In this document: piece by piece, positions 1-11,336 of the stretch
Numbering within the stretch: position 1 is the stretch's first letter
Layout: every line of letters starts with the position of its first letter
NCBI GenBank assembly: GCA_035236585.1
Contig: CP141137.1
Span: 10,928,327-10,992,326 of the forward strand
Length of the DNA: 64,000 nucleotides
Direction: 5' to 3'
Origin: Warburgia ugandensis
Lineage: Eukaryota; Streptophyta; Magnoliopsida; Canellales; Canellaceae
Position numbers and translations under genes: made by a program
The notes under the pieces: model-generated
What the model saw: only the letters and a program-made list of their open reading frames with translations
The model's database searches: none
Told to the model about the DNA's origin: nothing

Positions 1-624
1 CTGGATGATCAGCTGAAAGCAGTAAGATGGTCTAAACACCCAGTTAAGTGGCATTCGTCGCCCAGGTTTTCGATGATCGAACCCCACCGTCCGCTGTTGC
101 CCGTGTCAGATGCACATTGTCATGCCAAACTCGCAGATAAAACAGCGTTAACTCCAAGGACTGTTTGACCGATCAAGATTTTATTATGTTATGCTTGGTA
201 TTTTGTGTTGAACAGAAGTGATGTTCAGTAGAGAAGGGTAAATACGTAGTTATTATTTTAAAAATAGCATTTTTAATAAAGAAACGTAAATGCTTGAGTA
301 TAACCCAAAATACTTGTCGATTACTTCGACGTGTAGGCTTATGGGATGCCAATTTTGGGGGCCACAAGACACAAATATCACAGGTACTTTTGCTCGACTG
401 AAGTTAATAGAAGGGTTCTGGAGTCATCATTCATATGTTTTGCCGATGCAGAAACTATAGACTAGGTTTACGAGGTTCTCGGGTTGATTTGGGTCTTACT
501 GATTAATTTAGTCTATGTTGTTATAGTGGTGACACTTGCCCACTCCTTGAGGCCATTTTTATTCAATTACCAGCTCCTTAACCTACTGCTCTAGACTGAC
601 TGGACTAAAACATTAGCTTCTAAG
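1..624. other. no gene recognised
   Basis: Mixed-composition sequence without a convincing coding frame. Short open frames here lack codon bias, splice context or any recognisable motif. The first 180 bases are richer in GC than what follows, which could be the edge of a repeat or exon lying outside the window, but no domain can be read from it. Confidence 0.5.
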
Positions 625-960
625 ACTTAGTGGTCCGTCGAGGCCACAACCCTTAGGTCCTTAACCAGGTCTCCAGAAAAATAAGCATTGGAAACATAAT
701 GGTCCATTGGGGCCACAGCCCTTGGGTTCTTAATTAGGTCTCCTCAAGAAAGATAAAATTGAGTAACTTAGACATGATGCAGAGGGGTTAAGATGCCTAG
801 CTGACATGTGAGATTATATTAATGCCGAGAGCCCACTAATTACCCCGAAAAATATAATGAAATGATACTAATACTAGAATTTAAATCAGAAGTGGAAATA
901 TTGGGCAAGCGTAGTGGTCTAATAGGCCACAACCTCTAGGTCCTTAACCAAGCTTATCTA
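625..960. repeat. degenerate three-copy repeat
   Basis: Three imperfect copies of a unit of about 45 bp containing GGCCACAACCC followed by a GGTCCTTAACCAGG-like stretch lie near 632-675, 705-745 and 914-955. The first two are close together; the third is displaced by about 170 bp. The copies differ by substitutions and small indels, so this is an old duplication. No coding meaning is apparent. Confidence 0.6.
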
Positions 961-990
961 AAGAAAAATTAAAAAAGGAATTTGGACAGG

Positions 991-1858
991 GCACTTGTCC
1001 ATGATTCTTCCAGTGATAAGGGTTGTGCCTCAGTTATTGAGCGAGAACGAACCACAAGGGTTGCAGCTACCTAACCCACAAAGCGACCTCTACTTATTCT
1101 AGGTCATGTCGATGGCTAGTGCATTAAATTTTAAGAGAGATTGTTTAACCGAGCTACTATAGGAGATAGTAAGATAACATGTTCTAAATGAAAGTAGAAC
1201 ATACATGAAAGATTCTAAATCTACACAATTGGTGGTACAGAGTACCATTTGCACAAAGATGCATTCAACAAAAATGAGAGAAGTACAATAGCTAGGCAAC
1301 TTCTAGAATTTTGTGCTTCTTTTTGAGTGGCTTGCATTTTGTAAGAGTATTAGATAGCTCTTGGAAAAAGACTTTGGTATCTAAGCTTGAAGAAAATGGG
1401 CAAAAGTTAGGGAAACGGTGTTGAGGAAAAAATGGTAAAATTAGTTGGGAGAATTTTGTGGGTCTTTGTAATATTTCCTGGTATTTTTATAATCTTAAAA
1501 TGTCATGATCTGTCCCATATCAGGGGTTAGAGTAGGCTTCAATGCTCTCTTTGTATGGTTGTCGGTTGGTGGACAAGTGGTACCATGTAATTTGATGAAA
1601 TTTGGTGAAATGGAAATTTATTTTTTCTTCTCCAAGGAAATATTCTTTGGTGAGCTCCAGCTGGTGTGAGGCTCTATTTTTGGAGGATCCACCTCCATAC
1701 CAATTTGTAGTGCTTTTGAGTATGTTTGTTCTATTTTCGTGGGAAATCTTAGGTTTACCAATTTTTGAATCTTCAATGAATAAATTTCATATAAAGCAGA
1801 GTTCTTTTGGGAGGGCCTCACTCTTTGGTGGCAAGCACTTGTCCATGATTCTTCCAGT
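991..1858. repeat. dispersed 24-bp direct repeat pair
   Basis: An identical 24-bp segment starting GCACTTGTCC and ending TTCCAGT occurs at 991-1014 and again at 1835-1858, followed in both by a similar TATAA-like stretch. The sequence between them carries no recognisable gene; the 99-codon open frame at 1602-1901 has no familiar motif and reads across one repeat copy. The pair may be footprints of an insertion or an old duplication. Confidence 0.5.
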
Positions 1859-2320
1859 TATAACACCCTTTGACCTTTCTTTTGGCAAAAATGGACCCTA
1901 ATTTTGTTGTATTGGTAATGTGGTACCACCTTTTGCGCTAACTTGCTTTGGCATCCCTTAACTTCTCCTTTAGTGATGGAGACTTTTATGTTGCCAAAAC
2001 AGGGGTATTTATACTCAAGTAGGCATACGCACTCAAGGGTGAGAGAAGAAGTTCATACCCTTCTTTCAATACATGGTGAAACTTTATTTTGCTGATCTAA
2101 GCCATTAATCATATTTAGACTGATTGATGTAAAAAAAATAGAATTTATGCCCATTGGATACCTTTAGCCTATGTTTCTATAAATAAATAAAAAGTTAGTA
2201 ACCATCCATTTTTGTTGATTTTTTGCAAAGACCCAAAAGGATTAGTTAGGAGCATTTAAAAGATTTGATTTTTGATGGATTACCTATTTTTGGTACAACA
2301 AATATGATGAGTGGTTTAGA

Positions 2321-2322
<2 letters not shown>
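1859..2322. other. no gene recognised
   Basis: AT-rich non-coding sequence between the direct repeat and the first microsatellite. Nothing recognisable. Confidence 0.4.

Positions 2323-2389
<67 letters not shown>
2323..2389. repeat. (CT)n microsatellite, about 33 units
   Basis: An uninterrupted CT dinucleotide run of about 67 bp. The arginine/glutamate and leucine/serine runs in overlapping open frames are translation artefacts of this repeat. A run this long and pure is probably length-variable. Confidence 0.97.
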
Positions 2390-2394
<5 letters not shown>

Positions 2395-2710
2395 GCATAC
2401 ATATACTTGTTATTCGTGCTCCTTTCTCACAATCTTTTAAAAGTTCTAACATCTTCTCATTTCTCATCTTTACTCTCTTCCAATATAGCAAAAGCCTCTT
2501 TTCATCAATACCTTACATTGATCAAGATACTCTTTTCTACTTCTCACTCTACATCACAACAACATCAATGACATCCACTTTTTCATCATTACACGTTGGG
2601 CTTTTCATAGCCTAACTAATTTCTTTTCTAGGGAAAATGTTCTGGACTCTTTTATTGTTTTATATTGTATTGTCCATGTCTATTTTCTAGTCTAGGCTAG
2701 ATCATCAATT

Positions 2711-2733
2711 CATCTCTCTCTCTCTCTCTCTCT
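2711..2733. repeat. (TC)n microsatellite
   Basis: A second, shorter CT/TC dinucleotide run of about 11 units lies about 320 bp after the first. Confidence 0.9.
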
Positions 2734-2867
2734 ACACGTGCTTTTTTGTTTTTTTATCCATAGATTTTTATGTTTAATATATTGGTATATATTGGTCTTT
2801 TCCAATATAACAACCCATCATAAATCATTACAAATTTAATGGTCTTAATATATCCTTAATAGACATC

Positions 2868-2869
<2 letters not shown>

Positions 2870-2909
<40 letters not shown>

Positions 2910-2946
2910 TATATAAATAAATAAATGTATATATATATATATATAT
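2870..2946. repeat. (TG)n then (TA)n compound microsatellite
   Basis: A TG run of about 19 units (2870-2908) is followed by TAAA-like steps and a TA run of about 9 units (2928-2946). Together with the two CT runs, four dinucleotide tracts fall within 630 bp. Confidence 0.93.
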
Positions 2947-5900
2947 GCAATGCCCTAAACTTTGAACAAAATAATATAATATTATCATTTATTTATTTCT
3001 TTTTTTAAGGAGATATTGTACAATTTTATAAGGCGTGAATTTCATGTATTCCTATGCATAAAGCTAGCTTTTTGGGAATCATATTAACATTAAAAAAGGA
3101 ATTACATGAGGGACAAATTTTGAGTATTTTTGTTCTTCCTTCTAATGATCATAGATCTTGAAATATCTCCATCATAAGTATAAGCACATTGTTGAACTAC
3201 ATTAAATTATCTACCTTTATTGCACAATTTAATTTGTTGGGATCATTTTTCACACCATATGACACAATTCTAGGGAAAATGACATCAGAATTTGCCTTGT
3301 GACTCCTCATTTCTATATAAAAGGCCCTTACCTTTGATTGATCAGACTTGTTCATCTCATTTCTTTTACTTTACTTTCAACCATTTTACCAAATTATCCT
3401 CCAACATTTATATATTCACCTATATTTAGAGCATGCATTGCACATTTAACTAGTTGTCCAAATACATTAAATCATGTGAGCCCCATCATTTATTACTAAC
3501 TTTACTAAATCAACTTGATAAACTCTTTATCGAATAACATAAATGGATTTCTCAAGTAGACTCTATGACAAGCTCTACATGAGTATCTTTTCCCTTGAAG
3601 GTGTGTGTCCCATATTGAGTATACCACACTCTTGGTGAGTTGAGTATACATTCCAGAGTATCTATATATTACTTGAAACTAGATTCTACATCTTAATACC
3701 TAGAGAATAAATATAAGATCTCACTTTTAAACTATGAACCTTTCAAGTTGAAGGGCATATATGGTTATGATATGCTTGAAACAGTCCCTCAATTTTGTCC
3801 ATTGAATGCTCTGACAAGTCAAAATCATGTCATATGTACAAATACACTTCTTTACACCTTCATATATGTTTTGAGTCTTTACCTACATGATTCATAATGA
3901 TCATCTACAATCTTATTAATATCATTACATTTAGCAAGTGTTCCTTAATGTGGCTTTGCAATCCTATTCTCGCTTGAGAATAATTTCATATTTACACGGA
4001 TTCAAAATAGACATGTTCCCTAAAGCCTCCCCACCCTTAAGGGCTTTCCATTTCTTCCCAGGTATGGATCTATGCATCCCTCTCTTCTAAGCCATGTACA
4101 TAACATACACCTCTTCCCAAATGCATATAACACTTTATCAAAGTTCACTTGTACCCCTAAGATTTAGTGAAATAAAATCACATAAGGATAATCTAGTCTA
4201 TCAACTATCAATATAGATGCAAAACAATCACTATACACCACATCACATCGAATAGAAGTTAATTACATCCAATATCTCAAAATTCAATTACAAAGTTTGA
4301 AATGAACCCTTGCTCCTGTTATGCAACATGAATAAAAAGGAAGTCTAGGCTAAGCATGACATCATCTATGTATTCAACCTATTACTTTATCTTAAATTTG
4401 AATTATAAACCATGAAATCAAGAAGATCTCTCCAACTCACTTGTTTTAGAGAATACGTTTTTGAGTGAGTTGAATGCTCAATGGATCTCCCACTAATAAT
4501 AGGTGATTTAGGTTAGGAACACAAACACTACTAATGGGTGATTCAGGTTAGGAATACAAACACTGTGCACTACTATAGACAATTTACACTAATATGATAT
4601 ATTCTTAGCTAAACACATCATTTCAAAGTCAAATCTGACATACCCTATCTCTGACAACTCATGCATAACACAACCATCACTCAACTTACAATAAGCATTC
4701 ATCATATTTCACATTACATCTCTGTATTTCAAGAAAACATGGCAAAAACACATCAATCAACAAGAAATATACACTCTTGGAAATCAAACAAGTAATAGCT
4801 GAGGAACTTACAACTCTCAATAATTCATTTTTCCCAACAGTATTACCTTTCAGTGACTCAAGTACATAATCGTGGCAAAGGAGAACTTGCAAGTTTATAA
4901 ATACGCCCCCCTGCAAATTTATCTGAGGAGGGAGAACTTACTTACTAATTTTTGCCTTCCGAATTTATCCAACAAGAGAGAACTTGCAATTTTCTACTCC
5001 CAAATTTATTCAGTGGGGAAGAATTAGCAATATCTACCTCTCAAATTTCAATCGTAAGTCAAACACACCTCAAGTGTATATTCCTTTAATAAAAAAAACA
5101 TATATTTTCATATCAAACAAATTGTTCATATCATACATTAAACTTACAGGAGTATTATATCTACCAAAATCCGTCAATCACAACTCATAGTCATAGCATA
5201 ACATGATATTTTCTCATCACAAGACAATAATCACATAACCAAGTCTCATCTAACATCTTCTTCCAATAAATTACCATTTAAATCATCTAATCATGTTCCC
5301 AAACACACATGAGGGCAGATAGGCATAAACAATTAACACAAGTTCAAGAATTCCAGACATGCAATAGCATTCCAACAAATATCTTATGATTCCAAATATT
5401 AGAATATGTAAACCAACAAGACACTCCCCAGCTATAGACGAAAGTATAGATTTCTTTTAAATAGACAATATTGAACATGTCTTGAATCATATGGAGCAAT
5501 AAAACATTCCTGTTGCAAATAAATGGCTAATTATACAAGTTCTAAATACAATCAATAATCTCAACAAAACCAAAATTATGACCAAAATTTTCTCAATTCT
5601 TGGCATTTCTCAAGCTAAAAATGAACAAGGGCATAGGAAATTATTTTATGTTGAGTAAATGATTCTAGCCTCACAAGGGATCTCATGATTTAGACTCCTA
5701 AATAGATTGCTACACCTCTTAGCAAATCCTACTTCCTATCAAATGCAATTCAAACACTTCCAAAGTCATTTCTAAAGAAGAATGAACTATTTCTCATCTT
5801 TCCTTTACTAGCTTCATGAGAGAAAAATAAGAGTACCATAATAGCTTTTCAACCCACTAACACAAAAGTAAACCTTATTAAAATGAAATATGTTTGTATG

Positions 5901-7000
5901 AAATTCATAAATGCACCATGCCACTAACACTAGCCTATTTCTCCAAACAATAAATTAATGATAAAAGACACCTTCAATCTCACTTATAAAAGCATGAATC
6001 CACTTGCAAGTTGAACTTTCCCCTAAGTCTAACACTGCCCCTAAAGAAATTCTTACTCCAAAATTATCAAAGCTATGATAACTCTTCAAGCTAAAATCAT
6101 TCAAGAGAAATTAGGAGATCTAACGGAATTATGGGGCATTGATCAAATATTTCAAGACCAAATATAATTTTCCACCTAGATAGCAGTCACCCCTCTTGAG
6201 TATAGCCCAAATCATATTTTGAAGAGGTAAACCCACATGGATAATCTATAAACTAAACCTAATTCATATTCAAATTCAAGAATTTAACATATTTCATCTC
6301 TCAAGTGAAAGAAAATGAGGATTATCACCACATTACCCTAGTCATCACCAATTTCTCGGAAAGACGAAAAAATTCAACCAAGAAAAAATCACATCTTGAA
6401 ATTTGCAACCAAAATCAATAAAATTGAAAACCCATGTGGCACTTCACCAATAAACATGGTCCATGAAGAAACTTTAGGGAAATACAACTCAATTTTTGCT
6501 AGATAATTATAATTATCCATTATGTGACAACATACACAATGCAATCTGCCCTACAAATTTGCTATTTATTAAAGCCTAAAAGTGAAATTCTCATCAAGAA
6601 CAACTACCATGTACATATTTCAAGCAAGAATCCTAAACAAATTCTATTGAATTATAGTGGAAGCCCTCAAAGAAAACATAACCCCTCTTAAAATATGTGT
6701 CCATAAATGACAAAAATTAAATCCCATGTAGGCACTCCATTCATAAACATAATCCATGAAGAAAATAGAAAATATTCAACTCAAATTTAGTTAGTCAAAC
6801 AACATTCATTCTTAATGTAAGCCTAAACATACCAAATGAGATCACTCTTCATAAATAATCACATATAAAACCTACCCATGTAACAAAATTTGCCTCTCAT
6901 TCCTCACTCTCTACCCTCTTAGTCTAAATCATCCTAAGATCAAAGAAAAGCTCACTCTGAAATTTTCTTAAATATCTTTCCAGGCCTCCAGCTTTTACCT
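2947..7000. other. AT-rich, gene-free stretch
   Basis: About 4 kb without a supportable gene. Open frames are short, without motifs and with non-coding composition. Runs such as 4890-5060, where phrases like GAGAACTTGC and CAAATTTAT recur, suggest decayed repetitive DNA, but neither ends nor a coding core could be identified. Confidence 0.5.
4491..4562. repeat. two-copy 36-bp tandem duplication
   Basis: Two adjacent units of about 36 bp share GGTGATTTAGGTTAGGAA-like and ACAAACACT segments, differing at a few positions. A local tandem duplication in otherwise unremarkable AT-rich DNA. Confidence 0.75.
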
Positions 7001-7965
7001 TGAATTTTTTTTTTTTTTTTACTATATATCAAGCGATTATGAGTACATTCCTCCAATTACATCAAGTGTTGTAATTACATTTCTTAGTTACTAGTGGCCC
7101 TTAATTACATTTATTTGATAAATGAATATATTCAAATAATCCTTTGATCACCAAATATATACAGAAATAAAGAAAAGACACTTGGTTCGAGATTGGATGT
7201 ATATAACCAAGCATGAATCTATGGCTTTCATGTTTTTTATAGGCATTAGTTCTAAAGTTGGATCAAAATATGTTGGGAATCGGTTTTACAACATGATTTG
7301 GCTATTGGCTCAATTTTACTACATGATCTGGTCAATGATTATTGTGTGAAAATTTCTTTGCAAAGTATTTCCTTGTCTCGATTGAAAGTGTATGAACTTT
7401 TATACCTTTTTGTTTAATATTAGGTGTAGCATCAACATGTTCTGTCTTTTATCATTTAAGCATAGGTAACTTTACATAGTTTCAAGTGCATAGTAATATC
7501 CTTTTACTCTATGATTTTAGGAGATGCATAGCGGCATAAGGTATAGATTTAGTGTTTCTTTAGGCATTCAATATTGATGTAGAAAGGCATGTATCAAGCC
7601 ATGAGCCAATTGACTTTTTAGGAGGGCTTAAAGTTTAACTCTATTACAATCTTGGCATGTCGTTTATAAACACAATATGAGAGTATGGATAGGAATATAT
7701 AAATATATATATACCTTTAATGATGGGGCCTGAATGGTTAGAGTCATCTTCACCTTAAGGCTCATGCATAGCTAGGGCCCACCAAGTTAGAATTATCATC
7801 ACCTTGGGATTTTCTCATAGCTAGCATCCATTAGGTTGAAATTACAATACCTGCTTTGCATGAATTCATTTATGTAAGATAGAAAAACCTTTGCACAGCC
7901 ACCTTTACATAGAATAGAATAGTATTTATTATTTTTACATAGACTATTCACATGTATCATACCAC
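7001..7965. other. poly-T tract and unassigned repetitive DNA
   Basis: A poly-T tract of about 17 bases at 7004-7020 is followed by about 900 bp of unassigned AT-rich sequence. Toward the end (7720-7830) phrases such as TTAGAATTATCATCACCTT recur imperfectly, leading into the tandem array that follows. No gene seen. Confidence 0.5.
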
Positions 7966-8280
7966 CTGTCATGGATAATACATGAAATATCCATGTAGGG
8001 GCTTACTACCTTTGTATGAAAAATCTACTATATTTGAATAGAATAATTATCCTTTTTGCATGAACTATACACGTGGGGTATACCCGCTTTGCATGGATAA
8101 TACCTTAGATATCCACTTAGGTTGTTGCCACCTTTGTATAGATAATCTACGTAAAACTGAACAGAATAATTGTCTTTAAACTATTTGCTTGGAGCATCCC
8201 ACTTTGCATTATAATACATGTGATACCCATGTAGGGTCCTACTACCTTTTCATGGATGATTCGTGCATGGCTATCTTCTT
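7966..8280. repeat. tandem array of about 120-bp units, 2.6 copies
   Basis: Successive blocks starting near 7966, 8087 and 8204 share CATGGATAATAC, ATATCCATGTAGG, CTACCTTTGTATG and GAACAGAATAATT-like segments in the same order. The units differ by many substitutions. This is an old tandem duplication in an LTR-like or satellite-like setting. No coding frame. Confidence 0.75.
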
Positions 8281-8284
8281 GTCA

Positions 8285-8480
8285 TTTTTAGAGCCCTCTA
8301 GTTAGATCAATGAGGACCGTTGGACTCGGGCTAGATAATTGGTGATTCTTAATCAATCATGACCATTAAACTTGAGCTGGATGGGTCGTAGCTCTTTGAC
8401 TTAGGTTGGAACAAACAAGGCTATTGAACTTAGGTTGGATGGATCAAGGTTCAGGATTTTGATTTGTGAGGCTAGATTGG
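8285..8480. repeat. short degenerate tandem units
   Basis: Four loosely related blocks of about 45-50 bp each carry a GACCATTGAACTTGG-like phrase followed by GGTTGGATGG. The similarity is visible but weak. They lie directly between two clearer arrays and may be part of the same repeat-prone element. Confidence 0.45.
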
Positions 8481-8580
8481 TGTACTTGGGTGGAGTTGAT
8501 CTTGGTCTTTAGATTCATCTTTGCGTTAGAATGACAAGACTTAAATTGAATTAATGTTGATTTTTTGACGAGTTAGATTA

Positions 8581-9010
8581 TGATTCCCTTTTATGAGAGT
8601 TAAATCAAAATGCTTAATTTCTTTTAGTGCTAGATCTTAGTGTATATTAGGGTAGGGCAAGATCTAAGTTGTTATATTTGGACTTTAGGTTAGAACTTAG
8701 CAACCTGTAAGTGAGAACCAAATCATTGCCATTAAATCATTATCTCATGTTAGATCTTATCATCCTCTAGGCTAGGGCTAGATCTGAGCCATCAAATCAT
8801 TATCTTAAGCTAGATCTTAGCATCCTCTAGGCTAAGGCTAGATCTTAACTTTTAGATGTCTATCTTAAATTAGATCTTAGCATTTGCTAAGCCAGGGCCT
8901 CGAAATAAGCTGTTGGCTCATAGTCTTAGGCTAGATCTAAACATAATCAATATTAGGGTTAGAAGTAAGCTATCAAATCATTATATTTGGATAGATTTGA
9001 CATCTCTTAA
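8581..9010. repeat. 60-bp tandem array, about 7 units
   Basis: Seven consecutive units of almost exactly 60 bp each end in a GCTAGATCTTAG-like phrase. The clearest units (8701-8880) also share CATCCTCTAGGCTAGGGC and a CAAATCATTATCTTA-like segment. Outer units are more diverged than inner ones, as expected when an array turns over in its centre. No reading frame persists, although 60 is a multiple of three. Confidence 0.85.
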
Positions 9011-9469
9011 CCAATAGTTAGATTGAGATCAAAGCATGTTTTAAAGGGGAGTCCAAGTCTTTTTGAGAGATTTACTTTAGTTTGGGGTTATATTAAGAGA
9101 ATGAAAGAAGGCGCATAATTTTGTTAAATGGTAGGGCTCACTTATTCTATTTCTTTGTCTTTATTTCTCATTGTTTATAATTAATGGGAAGCAGTACCCA
9201 GTTTATCATTTTGGAGGGGGTGCACTCTCTATCTCTTACTTTTATTATTTTATTATTTAGGATTAATTAGAGGGGCACCAAGTTTTTTTTATGGGGCTCA
9301 CTCCTAACTTCTTTATTTATCATGCTATGTCTCTGTTACATGCATTTTAGAGTTTGAAAAAATAAGATAAAAGCACTAGGCATCTTCCCCATTCTTTGTG
9401 GGGCCCACCCTCTATTTTGTTCAAAAAAGATCCCAAGACTGGAATACCAAAGAATGAATCATATAGGTT

Positions 9470-9705
9470 ATAAGCAGTGGGTGTCCCTAGAATGGAGAAT
9501 AAATATGCATGATCCTATGCATTGAATGTCTCCTCCTAGAATGGAGAACAAACATGAAATCTTCGTAGGCGTGGAATGTCTTCTGGAATGGAGAACAAAT
9601 TGGCACAAGCATAGGCACTAAACAACTCCTAGAACAAAAGAACTTGTAGGCTCTTAGGCACTAAATTTCTCTTAAAATGGAGAATGGGCAGGCACTGAAT
9701 GAGAT
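9470..9705. repeat. degenerate tandem array around TAGAATGGAGAA
   Basis: Four to five units of about 50-60 bp contain TAGAATGGAGAACAAA-like followed by ATAGGCACTGAATGTCTCC-like phrases. Spacing varies and the later units are eroded. It is the fourth tandem-repeat block within 1.8 kb. Confidence 0.7.
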
Positions 9706-11336
9706 ATAAGAGAGTGAGAGAATGGGACTACTAATTTCTTTCATATATTTTAATCTCACCTTGATCTAACAATCCTAAACCATTGATCTTTTTAAGCCTT
9801 TTATGAATGTCATCTCACCAATGGTACATCTAATTAATCATGGGACTGCAATGTTATACCATAATATCATGAATTTATGGTCGATGTAATTTCTCATGCA
9901 AACTAAGGATTAGTCACCAACTTATAGTGTCATGTGCCTTAGCATGCTTTTTAATTATATGGGTCCACACTAAACATATGACTCCAGTTTAGTGGTTTTA
10001 CAAAGTGGGACTAAATCATCCCAATTGGCCATTGATGACTTAAATGGCTATCACTTCTAGCAAACCTTAAGTGGGCCTAATTTGATGCATAAAAGATTCA
10101 AACTCTATTAACAAGTATGCTATCATTAGAAATGTTCAATAGAAGCCTAAAAGTGAGACCTAATTAGGAAAGGGGTGTTTTGTTAAAAATACCACTCAAA
10201 TAGCATAAAGATTTTCACACTTTCAATAGACAATAAAACATATGATTTTGACCATGCTTTGGATGAGCAAAATTATGCAATAGAGTGTTTAAATGGTCTT
10301 TAAGATTATGCTTTAAAATTCTAAGTGCCCTAAGCTAATATTACAATATTTTGCAAAAAAAACAAGGCAATTAGATGTGCTATTTGGCAGTCAAACTTTT
10401 TCAAAAATTTTAAAAATATCATTAGCTGACAAAACTATTTTCTAGACAACCTAAACTTGGAGTTTTCTTACCAAACTTTTGAGTTTAGTAATAGTATCTT
10501 ATTTTTGAATATTTGAGCATTTAAAATGAAAGAAATATCCCTAGCAGTTTTAGAAATTTGACTCAAGTTTCAAAAATATGATTTTGTATTAGGAGCCAAG
10601 AGTTTTTTTTTTTTTTTTTCTAGGAATTAAGTCTTGTGATTATTTTTATTGAATTCAAATAGGGGTGTTTTCTTATTGACATTATAATGTCTTAAGCTAA
10701 TAAATTTGAAATAATAATAAGTCATTTACTTAAATGCTACTACAATGCATCTAAGTATCCTTTGCAGTGGATTACACAGTGCAATCATATTGTCTCAAGG
10801 TGGTTTTGACAAAACACTCTCCTTTCCTCTCTTAGATAAAAATGCCTAGTAGGGCCCACTTCATGTCAAGAATGGTTTAAAGCTCTTCTAAGAAGAGTTG
10901 GTGCAAGGGTATTTTTTACAAAAACATCTATCTTTCCCCTTTCAAATAAAAATGCCTTGTAGGGGCCTAATCTCATCTCGAAAATGGTTTAAAAGTCTTT
11001 TAACAAGAGTTTCTCATGTTTTAGACTCTCCCTTGAGATAATTCTTGCTTGTAAGACTATTTTGAAAAGTCAAGACTTTTTAGGATTCTTAGACTCTTTA
11101 TGTAGTTCTTTGATTTTAATAGAAAATCTAGTGTGACTCCCTAGGTTTTACCAATAATAAAATGACAATTTATAAAAATATTCGAGATCCCTGTAAAAAA
11201 AAACTTTGATTTTTAAAGTAACCAAAAACATAACTCGAATAAAAGCATTTTATTTCAATGTCCTAGGAGTCATATAACCACAAAATCACAAATTTAATGG
11301 CGAAATAAAATCTCATTTCTATAGAAAATTCGATAG
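9706..11336. other. no gene recognised
   Basis: Gene-free sequence. Two related stretches near 10810-10870 and 10910-10990 share AAAAATGCCTAGTAGGGCC-like, ATCTCGAAAATGGTTTAAA-like and AAGAGTT segments about 110 bp apart, so a local duplication is present. A T-run lies at 10602-10619. No domain or splice structure seen. Confidence 0.5.

Noticed and set aside
2246..2615. Arg/Glu-rich and Leu/Ser-rich open frames
   Set aside because: Both are translations of the CT microsatellite.
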